Assembly (NCBI RefSeq): GCF_016863135.1 | Contig: NZ_BOOH01000045.1 | Span: 140,125 to 204,124, forward strand | Direction of reading: 5' to 3' | Length of the DNA stretch: 64,000 nucleotides | Origin: Planobispora longispora | Lineage (GTDB): Bacteria > Actinomycetota > Actinomycetes > Streptosporangiales > Streptosporangiaceae | Part shown: one piece after another, positions 24,030 through 31,974 of the stretch | Position numbering within the stretch: the stretch's first letter is position 1 | Layout of the letters: each line of letters begins with the position of its first letter | The notes under the pieces: model-generated | Database searches by the model: none | What the model was told of the DNA's origin: nothing | What the model saw: the letters and a program-made list of their open reading frames with translations, nothing else | Position numbers and translations under genes: made by a program

Positions 24030-24045
24030 TGGACCGCGCAGTCCA
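24030..24045. promoter_or_regulatory. TetR operator 1, TGGACCGCGCAGTCCA
   Basis: A 16-bp near-palindrome TGGAC-N6-GTCCA directly upstream of the tetR start. Its partner at 24059-24074 has the same arms. It resembles the LmrA/YxaF box family. Confidence 0.82.
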
Positions 24046-24058
24046 ATTGTGTTTAGAG

Positions 24059-24074
24059 TGGACCGTACAGTCCA
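24059..24074. promoter_or_regulatory. TetR operator 2, TGGACCGTACAGTCCA
   Basis: Identical to operator 1 except for two central bases; 29 bp centre to centre. It lies 27 bp before the SDR start codon, where it would block RNA polymerase. Confidence 0.85.
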
Positions 24075-24100
24075 GTTCTTGTCGTGGAATTGAGGTCCTC

Positions 24101-24838
24101 ATGCAGCTCACCGGTTCGCGCGCTCTCGTCACCGGCGCCACCTCCGGCATCGGCCGCGCCATCGCCGAGGCGTTCGGGCGCGAAGGCGCCCATGTGCTCG
24201 TCGCCGGGCGCGACGCGACGCGCGCCGCCGAGGTCGTCGAGGGCATCACCGCCGGAGGCGGCGCCGCCTCGCCGGTCATCGCCGACCTCGGCGCCCCGGA
24301 CGGGGTCGCCGCCCTCATCGAGGCGGCCAAGGCGCACGGCTCGATCGACGTGCTCGTCAACAACGCCGGCATCTACCCGATGGGCGGCACCGCGCAGACC
24401 GACGAGGAGACGTTCGAGGCCGCCATGGGCCTCAACGTGCGGGCCCCGTTCTTCCTGACCGCCGCGCTCGCCCCGCTGATGGCGGCGCGCGGACACGGCC
24501 GGATCATCAACGTCAGCTCGATCGCAGCCCACCTCGGCACTCCCGGCATGGCGCTGTACGGCGCGTCCAAGGCCGCCCTGGAACTGCTGACCAAGGCGTG
24601 GGCGGCCGAGTTCGGACCGGCCGGGGTCAACGTCAACGCGATCGCGCCCGGCCCGACCCGCACCCCCGGCACCGCGCCCATGGGCGCCGGGCTGGACGAG
24701 TTCACCAGCACCTTCCCCGCCGGCCGGCCGGCCACGCCGGAGGAGATCGCCGCCGCCGCCGTCTATCTCGCCGGTGCGGGGGCGGCGTTCGTGCACGGCG
24801 CCACCATCGTCGTCGACGGCGGGCGGCTGGCCATCTGA
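24101..24838 (+). CDS. SDR-family oxidoreductase
   Basis: A 245-residue short-chain dehydrogenase. TGATSGIGRAIAEAFG binds NAD(P), NNAG is at DVLVNNAGIY, and the catalytic set is Ser in INVSSIAAHLG, then Tyr-x3-Lys in ALYGASKAAL. TTGAGG precedes the ATG. Probably induced when the divergent TetR protein binds its effector, which may be the substrate (inference). Confidence 0.93.
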   Translation: MQLTGSRALVTGATSGIGRAIAEAFGREGAHVLVAGRDATRAAEVVEGITAGGGAASPVIADLGAPDGVAALIEAAKAHGSIDVLVNNAGIYPMGGTAQTDEETFEAAMGLNVRAPFFLTAALAPLMAARGHGRIINVSSIAAHLGTPGMALYGASKAALELLTKAWAAEFGPAGVNVNAIAPGPTRTPGTAPMGAGLDEFTSTFPAGRPATPEEIAAAAVYLAGAGAAFVHGATIVVDGGRLAI

Positions 24839-24869
24839 GCCGGACCGCGTCACGGCCGCCGTCGCCGAC

Positions 24870-25481
24870 TCAGCCCTCCGTCGGCCGCAGACCCAGGAAC
24901 AACGTGGCGAGCACCTCTTCCGCCAGGTCGTCCGGGTCGTCGGCGTAGCCCTTCGCCGCGAGTTGGTCGTCGACGATGAGAGCGCTGATTCCGTGCACGG
25001 TGGACCACGCCGTCAGCGCCAGCGCCGCCGGGGCGGCAGAGACGACGTGGCCGTCGGCCTGCGCGCGCACGACGGCCGCCCGCAGCACGTCGAAGGCCCG
25101 GTTGGACGCCGACAGCAGATCGGGGTGCTGGGATTTGTCGGCCAGTGACGGATGGGTGAGCGCCCGGAAGGTGTTCGGTTCCCGGCGGGCGAAGGCGACG
25201 TAGGCCAGACCCGCGGCGCGGAAGGCCGACAGCGCGTCCTCGGCCGAGTTCACGGCCTCGGCCAGCGCGGCCGCCAGCCGCTCGTAGCCGACCGCCGCGA
25301 CGGCGGCCAGAAAGCTCGTCGCCGTCGGGAAGTAGCGCGCCGGCGCGGCGTGGCTGACTCCGGTCACGCGTGCCGCGCTCCGGATGCCCACCGCCTCGAT
25401 TCCCCCCTCCTCCAGGAGCTGGAGGCCGGCGTCGATCAAGGCCGCCCGCAGGTTCCCGTGGTGATACGTCCGCTCGGCCAT
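24870..25481 (-). CDS. TetR regulator with WHG-type C-terminal domain
   Basis: A 203-residue repressor. N-terminus ERTYHHGNLRAALIDAGLQL, recognition region VGIRSAARVTGVSHAAPARYF, and the C-terminal part ending in WSTVHGISALIVDDQL, as in the WHG-domain TetR group. The ATG at 25479-25481 follows GGGAGAG. Divergent from an NAD(P)-binding protein gene with two clear operators between them. Confidence 0.93.
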   Translation of the reverse strand: MAERTYHHGNLRAALIDAGLQLLEEGGIEAVGIRSAARVTGVSHAAPARYFPTATSFLAAVAAVGYERLAAALAEAVNSAEDALSAFRAAGLAYVAFARREPNTFRALTHPSLADKSQHPDLLSASNRAFDVLRAAVVRAQADGHVVSAAPAALALTAWSTVHGISALIVDDQLAAKGYADDPDDLAEEVLATLFLGLRPTEG

Positions 25482-25494
25482 CGGCACTCTCCCA

Positions 25495-25513
25495 ATGTTG
25501 ACACTGTCTATAT
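25495..25513. promoter_or_regulatory. TetR operator, weaker copy
   Basis: ATGTTGACACTGTCTATAT is an imperfect match to the perfect site at 25530-25548, sharing ATGTTGA and the 19-bp length. It lies 14 bp upstream of the tetR start and suits autoregulation. Confidence 0.72.
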
Positions 25514-25529
25514 TGGCGGTTACGTTCCC

Positions 25530-25548
25530 ATGTTGACGCTATCAACAT
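25530..25548. promoter_or_regulatory. TetR operator, perfect copy ATGTTGA-N5-TCAACAT
   Basis: A perfect 7-bp inverted repeat with 5-bp spacer, 22 bp before the start of the NAD(P)-binding gene. It is 35 bp from the weaker copy. Confidence 0.85.
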
Positions 25549-25569
25549 AGGAAGCCATCTGGAGGTTCG

Positions 25570-26196
25570 ATGAGAGTGACCCTGCTCGGCGCCACGGGCG
25601 CCACCGGCGCCCTGGTGCTGCCGATCCTGGAGCGCGATCACGAAGTGACGGTCCTGGCCCGCCGGCCGGATCGCGTGACCGCGAGCTCGCCGGGCACCCG
25701 GCTGCACCGAGGCGACGCGACCGACCCGGCCGCCGTTCGCGGCGCCGTCTCCGCCGCCGAGGCGGTGATCACCCTGGTCGCCGCACCCCGCGGGGACGCC
25801 CCGGGCACTGTGCGCTCGCAGGCCACCGGCGTCCTGCTCTCCGCCGCCCAGGAGGTGGCGCCCGGCGCGCATCTGGTGCTGGTCTCCGCCCTCGGAGGCG
25901 CCGCCAGCGCCGGGCAGCTGTCCCGGTTCGGACGGATGATCTACGCTGCGGCCGTGGGGCGCGAGCGCCTGGCCGAGGTCGACCGTCAGGAACGTCTCGT
26001 CACCGGCACAGCGCTTTCGGCGACCCTGGTGCGGCCGCCGAAACTCGACGACGAACCCGCGACCGGAATCCTGGAGGTCACCGGGCGGGTCAAGGCGTCG
26101 CAGTCCCTGCACCGGGCCGATCTGGCGAAGTTCCTCGCCGATGTCATCCATCGCCGGCCCCCGGGACCGCAGGCGGTGACCGTCGTCTCCAGATAA
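25570..26196 (+). CDS. NAD(P)-binding oxidoreductase (NmrA/atypical SDR type)
   Basis: A 208-residue Rossmann protein. The cofactor loop is TLLGATGATGALVLPILE, followed by VTVLARRPDRV and a PDxLHRGDATDPAAVRGAV-like stretch. The fold matches NmrA/SDR-a5 proteins. It may reduce a quinone or sense NADP(H). GGAGG precedes the ATG. Its promoter holds the operators of the divergent TetR gene. Confidence 0.87.
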   Translation: MRVTLLGATGATGALVLPILERDHEVTVLARRPDRVTASSPGTRLHRGDATDPAAVRGAVSAAEAVITLVAAPRGDAPGTVRSQATGVLLSAAQEVAPGAHLVLVSALGGAASAGQLSRFGRMIYAAAVGRERLAEVDRQERLVTGTALSATLVRPPKLDDEPATGILEVTGRVKASQSLHRADLAKFLADVIHRRPPGPQAVTVVSR

Positions 26197-26241
26197 CGCG
26201 CCCACGGCGGCGGCGCCTCCGTCCGCCTCGGCCGGGTGGCA

Positions 26242-26259
26242 ATCCACCGATCGGTTGAT
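26242..26259. promoter_or_regulatory. 18-bp palindrome shared by two ABC operons, copy 1
   Basis: ATCCACCGATCGGTTGAT, a near-perfect dyad 122 bp upstream of the ABC ATPase start at 26381. The same sequence with one base changed is at 52742-52759 before another ABC operon. Bases around it also match (AATCC before, CCGxCG after). Confidence 0.75.
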
Positions 26260-26380
26260 CCGGCGTCCCCACCGTTCGGCAGACAGGCCCCGTCTGCTGG
26301 CCGGTGTTGGAGGAAGTGCTGGTCGTAGCACGCTTAGTGCAGCCGGACAACGACGGATCAAGCCCGGAGAGGACACGGAG

Positions 26381-27295
26381 ATGCCAGCAGTGATCGAGGT
26401 GCGCAACCTCCACAAGCGCTACGCCGACAAGGTCGCGGTCGAGGACGTCTCGCTGACCGTGCAGGAGGGTGAGATCTTCGGGATCCTCGGCCCGAACGGC
26501 GCCGGCAAGACCACGAGCGTGGAGTGCATCGCGGGTCTGCGGACGCCGGACCGGGGTGAGATCGAGGTGCTGGGACTGGATCCCCGCCGGGATCGCGCCG
26601 AGCTGACCCGGGGCCTGGGCGTGCAGCTGCAGGCCGGTCAGCTGCCCGAGCAGCTGCGGGTCGCCGAGGCCCTGGAGCTGTACAGCTCCTTCTACCCCGA
26701 CCCGGCCGACTGGCGCGAACTGCTGGAGGGCCTGGGTCTGGCGGAGAAGGCGAAGACCGCCTACGGCAAGCTGTCCGGCGGCCAGAAGCAGCGCCTGTCG
26801 ATCGCGCTGGCGCTGGTGGGCAGCCCGCGGGTGGCGATCCTCGACGAGCTCACCACGGGCCTGGACCCCCAGGCCCGGCGCGACACCTGGGAGCTGATCG
26901 AGAACGTGCGCTCCCGCGGGGTGACGATCGTGCTGGTCACCCACTTCATGGAGGAGGCCGAGCGGTTGTGCGACCGGCTGGCGCTGATCGACGGCGGCCG
27001 CGTCGTCGCGGTGGACACCCCGGCCGGTCTCACCGAACGGGCCCGCATCGAGCAGCGCATCCGGTTCCGTCCGTCCAGGCCGCTGGCCGACCACCTGCTG
27101 ACGAGCCTGCCCGAGGTCTCCGGCGTCACCCGCCGGGGCGAGACGGTCATCGTCACCGGCAACGACAACGCGCTCAACGCCGTGACCACCGTGCTGGCCC
27201 GCAACCAGATCGTGGCCGAACGGCTGCGCATCGAGCAGGCGAGCCTGGAGGAGGCGTTCGTCCAGCTGACCGGCAGCCGCCTCGGTTCCCACTAG
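26381..27295 (+). CDS. ABC-2 type exporter ATPase
   Basis: A 304-residue ATP-binding protein of the drug/lipid exporter class. Walker A is GPNGAGKTT (about residue 39), the signature is KLSGGQKQRLSIALAL, Walker B is VAILDELTTGLDPQARRD, and the H-loop is VTHFMEEAERL. A 100-residue C-terminal domain follows. It pairs with the permease at 27360. It is the paralogue of the ATPase at 51760, which is next to a two-component system. Confidence 0.95.
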   Translation: MPAVIEVRNLHKRYADKVAVEDVSLTVQEGEIFGILGPNGAGKTTSVECIAGLRTPDRGEIEVLGLDPRRDRAELTRGLGVQLQAGQLPEQLRVAEALELYSSFYPDPADWRELLEGLGLAEKAKTAYGKLSGGQKQRLSIALALVGSPRVAILDELTTGLDPQARRDTWELIENVRSRGVTIVLVTHFMEEAERLCDRLALIDGGRVVAVDTPAGLTERARIEQRIRFRPSRPLADHLLTSLPEVSGVTRRGETVIVTGNDNALNAVTTVLARNQIVAERLRIEQASLEEAFVQLTGSRLGSH

Positions 27296-27359
27296 ACGTC
27301 CGATCTGCAGCCCGCCCCCCTCGCGCGAAGAGACGAAGAGACGAAGAGAGGCCACCACC

Positions 27360-28151
27360 ATGTCAGTCCTGAACGCCGTCCCCGCCACCGCCTCCGTCAC
27401 CGCCAGGAACGGTTCCGCGACGTGGCGGCTCATCAAGGCCGAGAGCAAGCTGAGCATCCGCGACAAGGTCGGTCCCCTGTGGGGCGTCGGCTGCCCGCTG
27501 ATCGTGTTGATCATCCTGGGTGTCGTGCCGGCCCTGCGGGAGCCCGTGGAGGCCGCCGGCGGTCTGACGTACTTCGATCTCTACGTGCCTGTCCTGATCC
27601 TGTTCAACCTGGCCATCCTGGCCATGACCGCGCTGCCGACCACGCTGGCGGGTTATCGGGAGAACGGGGTGCTGCGGCGCCTGCAGACCACGCCGATCGG
27701 TCCGGCCCGGGTGCTGACCGCCCAGCTGGTGGCCAACTTCGCCATCGCGCTGGTGGCGACGATCCTGTTCCTGGCGGTGGCCGGGCTCGGCTTCGGGGTC
27801 GACCTGCCCCGGCACCCCGTCGGCTTCGTCCTCTCCTGGCTGCTGGCGAGCGCCGCGCTGCTGTCGATCGGCCTGCTGATCACCGCGCTGGCGCCCGGAC
27901 GCGGCCCGGCCACGGCGATCGGCACGGTCCTGTTCTTCCCGATGATGTTCTTCGCCGGGCTGTGGGTGCCGATCGCGCAGATGCCCGAGGTGCTGCAGAC
28001 CATCAGCCACTACACCCCGCTCGGCGCCGGCATGCAGGCCTTCCAGGAGACCTACCTCGGCCACTTCCCCTCCGCCGCCCCCCTGCTGACGCTGGCGGCC
28101 TACGCGATCGGGTGCACGATCGTCGCGGTCCGCTGGTTCCGCTGGGAATAG
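27360..28151 (+). CDS. ABC-2 type exporter permease
   Basis: A 263-residue integral membrane subunit. Six hydrophobic spans, with the ABC-2 features LPTTLAGYRENGVLRRLQTTPIGP after span 2 and SHYTPLGAGMQAFQ near the end. It follows the ATPase by 64 bp containing short AGACGAAG repeats. A strong terminator follows at 28215. Substrate unknown; drugs or lipids are usual for this class. Confidence 0.93.
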   Translation: MSVLNAVPATASVTARNGSATWRLIKAESKLSIRDKVGPLWGVGCPLIVLIILGVVPALREPVEAAGGLTYFDLYVPVLILFNLAILAMTALPTTLAGYRENGVLRRLQTTPIGPARVLTAQLVANFAIALVATILFLAVAGLGFGVDLPRHPVGFVLSWLLASAALLSIGLLITALAPGRGPATAIGTVLFFPMMFFAGLWVPIAQMPEVLQTISHYTPLGAGMQAFQETYLGHFPSAAPLLTLAAYAIGCTIVAVRWFRWE

Positions 28152-28214
28152 GGTCCTTCCGGAAGTCACCGACGAGCGGATCGACGCTCTCGAATCGCAG
28201 AGACGACATCGCCC

Positions 28215-28253
28215 AGCCGGCCGGTGGGGGTCTGAGACCCCCACCGGCCGGCT
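28215..28253. terminator. Perfect 18-bp stem, terminator of the ABC operon
   Basis: AGCCGGCCGGTGGGGGTC and its exact complement are separated by TGA. It is 63 bp after the permease stop, followed by TTTCC. It is one of the strongest hairpins in the window and acts in either direction. Confidence 0.88.
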
Positions 28254-28261
28254 TTCCGAGG

Positions 28262-28596
28262 ATGGTCCGTCGGTCGGGTCGGTGTCCTACGGCGGCGCCG
28301 GCCGGGTCGGCCTCGGTGTCCTTGTACTCCAGCGTGCCCCAGGCGAAGTGCAGGACCAGGGCGACGCAGGTGTCGCGGTGCGGTCGTACGGCGAGACGGG
28401 CGGGGCGGCGGAGCCCAGAAACGGGGGCGCCGGGACGGCGGGCGTCTTCCCCTTGCCTGATCTGTCGTGCTTTTCCGGGGTCGCCGGTGCACGGCGGTCC
28501 AGGGCCCGGTCCGGGATCGGCCATGCTCCCGCCGGGCGCGGACCAGCCCGGCGATCCCGGCGTCGACAGCCCGGCGGACGATTCCGCCTGCGGGAC
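28262..28596. other. Stretch without a supported gene
   Basis: No reading frame here has a convincing start, ribosome-binding site and family match. A short minus-strand stretch reading HRDTCVALVLHFAWGTLEYK looks protein-like and might be the remnant of a lost gene, but it has no recognisable start or end. Confidence 0.4.
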
Positions 28597-28634
28597 TTGC
28601 ATCCGGTACCCGGGTACAGCCTTACCGTCGAGAC
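28597..28634 (+). promoter_or_regulatory. MerR-type promoter with 19-bp spacer
   Basis: TTGCAT at 28597-28602 and TTACCG at 28622-28627 are 19 bp apart, the overlong spacing that MerR proteins correct by twisting DNA. The spacer holds the perfect palindrome GTACCCGGGTAC (28606-28617). The ATG of the first gene is at 28635, about 7 bp past the -10 element, so the transcript is probably leaderless. Confidence 0.75.
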
Positions 28635-28997
28635 ATGACACACCGGGACATCACCCTCGACCAGCAGTGGGTGCCGTCGGCGTGCACCCTGCCCACCGCC
28701 GAGCAGCCCCTGCGAGTCGCCGAGTTCGACGCGTTGTTCGCCGCCGCCGTACAGGCGGTCCACCGGCCCGGGCCCACCCGGCTGCGGCTGGACCTGGTCT
28801 TCAGTCCGGACAACGCCGCGCGGGCCGCCGAGCTGGCGGCACGGGAGAGCGGCTGCTGCTCCTTCTTCGCCTTCACCCTGACCATCGACGGCGGCGCCAT
28901 GGGCCTGCGGATACAGGTGCCCGAGCAGCACATCGACGTGCTGGACGCCCTGCAGCGGCGAGCCGACGCGGCGGCGGGGGGCACGCATGCCGCATGA
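28635..28997 (+). CDS. Small protein with CCSFF motif, first gene of the mercury-type operon
   Basis: A 120-residue soluble protein. The centre reads ARESGCCSFFAFTLTIDGGA, with a vicinal cysteine pair at about 77-78. I recall related small proteins beside MerR genes in actinobacteria but no known activity. A metal-binding role is inferred from the motif and the MerR promoter. Its end overlaps the merR start by 11 bp. No Shine-Dalgarno sequence, consistent with a leaderless start. Confidence 0.7.
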   Translation: MTHRDITLDQQWVPSACTLPTAEQPLRVAEFDALFAAAVQAVHRPGPTRLRLDLVFSPDNAARAAELAARESGCCSFFAFTLTIDGGAMGLRIQVPEQHIDVLDALQRRADAAAGGTHAA

Positions 28998-29430
28998 CCT
29001 TCCGGAGCCGTACCTGCGCACCGGCCAAGTCGCCGAACGCGCCGGGGTCAACATCCAGACCCTGCGCTACTACGAACGCCGCGGGTTGATCACCGAGCCA
29101 CGGCGAAGCCCCGGCGGGCACCGCACCTACCCGCCCGAGACCGTCACCCTGCTGGGCGTGATCAAAGCCGCGCAACGGCTCGGCTTCACCCTGGACGAGG
29201 TCGCCGAGCTGCTGGAGACCGGGCGGCGCGCCCACCCCAGCCAGGACCTGCGGCAGCGGGCCACGCTCAAGCTGGCCGAGATCGAAAGCAAGATCGCCGA
29301 CCTGACCACCATCCGGGCCACGCTGCGGCAGGTGATAGCCGCCCGCTGCGACAGCCTGACCCACTGCACCTGCCCCGACTGCCCGCTGCCGTTCGCCGGC
29401 CTGGCCGAGCCTGAGGAGCCCCGCCCGTGA
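28987..29430 (+). CDS. MerR-family heavy-metal regulator
   Basis: A 147-residue MerR protein. The winged helix is RTGQVAERAGVNIQTLRYYE with RRSPGGHRTYPPETV. The metal-binding C-terminus is AARCDSLTHCTCPDCPLPF with four cysteines, denser than typical MerR. It probably binds Hg(II) or a related thiophilic metal and activates the promoter at 28597. The gene is coupled to both neighbours. Confidence 0.92.
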   Translation: MPHDLPEPYLRTGQVAERAGVNIQTLRYYERRGLITEPRRSPGGHRTYPPETVTLLGVIKAAQRLGFTLDEVAELLETGRRAHPSQDLRQRATLKLAEIESKIADLTTIRATLRQVIAARCDSLTHCTCPDCPLPFAGLAEPEEPRP

Positions 29431-29774
29431 GCACCCGCCACGACCACCCCACCCCGGCCCTCGGCGCCCCGGCGGCTCCCGGAACGTCGGCGCCGGAGCA
29501 CGTCCCGGCCGACGGCGGCCCGCCGCGCAGCAGCAGGATCACCGCCGCCCTGGCGGTGCTGGCCTGCGCGGCCTGCTGCGCGCTTCCGCTGCTGATCGCC
29601 GGCGGACTGCTGACCGGAGCCGGCGCCGCGATCGCCGAACGGACGCTGCTGGCCGCCTCCGGGGTGTTGATCGCCGCCGCCGCGGGGCTGTGGTGGTGGC
29701 ATCGGCGCCGTCGCGTCCGGGCCGCCGCCGCGTCCGGCCGGGCCTGCGGCTGCGGTGGCGGTTGCGGGTGCTGA
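29427..29774 (+). CDS. MerT/MerF-like small mercury transporter candidate
   Basis: A 115-residue membrane protein with two hydrophobic segments. The first carries [18 protein letters not shown], with a vicinal cysteine pair in the helix as in MerT and MerF. The C-terminus ends CGCGGGCGC, a cytoplasmic metal-binding tail. GTG start overlapping the merR stop. Likely imports Hg(II), although no mercuric reductase is in the window. The N-terminal 35 residues are disordered. Confidence 0.75.
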   Translation: MSTRHDHPTPALGAPAAPGTSAPEHVPADGGPPRSSRITAALAVLACAACCALPLLIAGGLLTGAGAAIAERTLLAASGVLIAAAAGLWWWHRRRRVRAAAASGRACGCGGGCGC

Positions 29775-29826
29775 CCGGGTCTCCCCGGTGGCCCCGGCAC
29801 CGCGGGCCCCGGGCCGGCCTGGTGCA

Positions 29827-30015
29827 ATGACGACCATGACCGTCGCCCGTTCCCCGCTGCTGTTCGCCCTGGCCGCCTACGGCGGCGTGTTCATCGCCGG
29901 CTCCCTGCTGTGGGGCATGGTCGCCGACGGTTTCCGGCCCGACCGCTGGGACGTCATCGGCTCGCTGGTCTGCCTGGCCGGCGTCCTGGTGATCATGTAC
30001 GCGCCGCGCGGCTGA
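29827..30015 (+). CDS. YnfA/UPF0060-family protein with internal deletion
   Basis: A 62-residue protein, [19 protein letters not shown] followed by [20 protein letters not shown] and the C-terminus of YnfA. Normal YnfA has about 108 residues and four spans. The middle 45 to 50 residues between LAA and AAYGG are missing, while both ends are intact and in frame. Two hydrophobic spans remain. It may be non-functional or may work as a half-size SMR-like subunit. An ATG nine bases later is equally possible. Confidence 0.75.
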   Translation: MTTMTVARSPLLFALAAYGGVFIAGSLLWGMVADGFRPDRWDVIGSLVCLAGVLVIMYAPRG

Positions 30016-30067
30016 CGCGTCCGCACCCGCTTCCGGGTCACACGCCGGGCACGGGACGCCGTCCTCA

Positions 30068-30085
30068 CTCCCCCACGCGGGGGAG
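30068..30085. terminator. Short hairpin CTCCCCC-ACGC-GGGGGAG
   Basis: Seven-base perfect arms 53 bp after the YnfA stop. A G-rich tail follows, not a T-run. It would end the mercury-type operon. Confidence 0.55.
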
Positions 30086-30144
30086 GGGGGAATGGGCGGC
30101 GTCGGCGATGTGCCGGAAAGGGGGTCTGCAAGATCCTTGACGAC

Positions 30145-31971
30145 ATGTTGCTGAAGCTCCTCACCGCACTGGTCCTCTCTGCCACCCCGGCGCAGGCCGC
30201 CCCGCCGTCCGATCTTCCCGGGGTCGGCGAACTCGTCGACGAGCACGTCACCTCGGTCATGGCCGAGGAGAAGATCCCCGGTGCGACCGTCACGGTGGTG
30301 GCCGGCGGCCGGGAGGTGGTCGACAAGGGGTACGGCTGGGCCGACGTGGAGCGCCGTCTCCCGGTGGATCCCGAGCGCACGCGTTTCCTGATCGGGTCGG
30401 AGACGAAGCTGTTCACCGCCCAGGCGGCCCTGCAGCTGGTCCACGCGGGGAAGCTGGACCTGGACGCCGACGTCAACTCCTACCTGACCACCTTCAAGAT
30501 CAGTGACACCTACCCGGGCCGCCCGGTCACCCTGCGGCACCTGCTGACGCACACGGCCGGATTCGACGAGGACCACGTCCTGGGCAGCGGCTCGAACGTC
30601 CGGCCGCTGGGCGAGGCGCTCGCCGCGACCCAGCCCGCCCGGCTGCGCCCGCCCGGCACCGGCGTCACCTACAACAACTACGGCGTCGCCCTGGCCGGAT
30701 ACCTGGTGGAGACGGTCTCGGGGATGCCCTTCGAGAAGTATGTCGAGAAGAACGTATTCGCCCCCCTCGGCATGAAGAACTCGGTGATCGCCTGCGGCGG
30801 GCTGGGGGACACCAGGGCCTACCTGGCGGACGGCTCGCCGACCACGGCCGACTGCGCGGACTTCTCCGCCTCCGGCGCGGGGCCCGCCTCGACCTCCTCG
30901 GACATGGCCGCGTACCTGAAGGCCCAGCTGGAGCTCGACCCCCGTCTCGGGGTCGGGGTGGCGGCCGAGATGCAGCGGCAGCAGCACACCGAGGACCCCC
31001 GGCTGCCCGGCATGGGCTTCATGTGGGAGGAGTCGCCGTACAAGGGGCACCGCCTGCTCTTCAAGGCCGGCGACATGCCCGGCATGCACACCTACATGTT
31101 CCTGCTGCCGGAGCAGGGCATCGGCATCCACGTCATGTCCAACGGCGACGGCGCCGGACGGCACGGGCTGGACGGGTTCGAGCTGGCCCGCAAGATCATC
31201 GACCGTTACCTCCCGGACGCGCAGCCGCCGGCCGTCACGGCTCTGCCCGGCGCCTCCGCCGAGCAGTACGAGGGCTCCTACCAGAGCAGCCGGACCAGTC
31301 ACGGCAGCCTGCTGAAGGTTCAGGCGCTCACCGACTCGCCGGTGCACGTCACCGCGACCGCCGGCGGCGAGATCCTCACCACCGGCCTCAAGGGCCGCCA
31401 AGTGCGCTGGATCCAGTTCGCACCCGGTGTCTTCCAGGAGGAGGGCGGCTGGGACCGCATCGCCTTCCCCGAGCCGGGACAGCTGGCGATCAGCCGCAGC
31501 ACGGTCGTCTTCGACCGGATCGGCCCGCTGGACCAGCCGTCGCTGCACCTCGCCCTGCTGGCCTTCGCTCTCCCCGTCTCGCTGGCCGCCCTCCTGGGAT
31601 TCCCCGTGGCGGCGATCCGGGCCCGCAGACGGTCGTCCTCCCCTGCCGGGCCCCGCGTCCCGCGCCTGCTCGCCTGGTCGGCCGGCGCCCTCGTGATCGC
31701 CTTCACCGCCGGGTTCGGCAGCCTGCTCGCCGACCAGGGCCGGGCGCTGCCGCTGGTCCTGGAAGGGGCTCCCTCGCTGATCGCGCTGCTGGTCCTGGCG
31801 TCGCTGACGGTGCCGCTGGCCGCCGCCCTGCTGGCCTGTACGGCGATGGCCTGGTGGAAGCGCTGGTGGAGGCCGTCGGGCAGGATCGCCTACACGCTGG
31901 TCGCCCTCGGCGTGACCGCGTTCGCCATCGTGGCGGTCACGTACAACCTCGTCGGCCCTTCGTACACCTGA
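30145..31971 (+). CDS. Membrane-anchored serine hydrolase, beta-lactamase/DD-peptidase fold
   Basis: A 608-residue exported enzyme. Signal peptide MLLKLLTALVLSATPAQA. The catalytic SxxK is S85-ETK and the YxN is Y176-NN. HLLTHTAGF at 132-140 is the conserved lead of class C/esterase-type proteins. After residue about 460 there are four membrane spans, so the catalytic domain faces outside. Such proteins hydrolyse peptides, esters or beta-lactams; which is unknown. Followed by a two-component system. Confidence 0.9.
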   Translation: MLLKLLTALVLSATPAQAAPPSDLPGVGELVDEHVTSVMAEEKIPGATVTVVAGGREVVDKGYGWADVERRLPVDPERTRFLIGSETKLFTAQAALQLVHAGKLDLDADVNSYLTTFKISDTYPGRPVTLRHLLTHTAGFDEDHVLGSGSNVRPLGEALAATQPARLRPPGTGVTYNNYGVALAGYLVETVSGMPFEKYVEKNVFAPLGMKNSVIACGGLGDTRAYLADGSPTTADCADFSASGAGPASTSSDMAAYLKAQLELDPRLGVGVAAEMQRQQHTEDPRLPGMGFMWEESPYKGHRLLFKAGDMPGMHTYMFLLPEQGIGIHVMSNGDGAGRHGLDGFELARKIIDRYLPDAQPPAVTALPGASAEQYEGSYQSSRTSHGSLLKVQALTDSPVHVTATAGGEILTTGLKGRQVRWIQFAPGVFQEEGGWDRIAFPEPGQLAISRSTVVFDRIGPLDQPSLHLALLAFALPVSLAALLGFPVAAIRARRRSSSPAGPRVPRLLAWSAGALVIAFTAGFGSLLADQGRALPLVLEGAPSLIALLVLASLTVPLAAALLACTAMAWWKRWWRPSGRIAYTLVALGVTAFAIVAVTYNLVGPSYT

Positions 31972-31974
31972 GCT

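Noticed and set aside
28003..28641. A 212-codon minus-strand frame across the ABC terminator and MerR promoter
   Set aside because: It covers a perfect 39-bp hairpin and a promoter, and only a 30-residue stretch looks protein-like. It is not a gene I can support.
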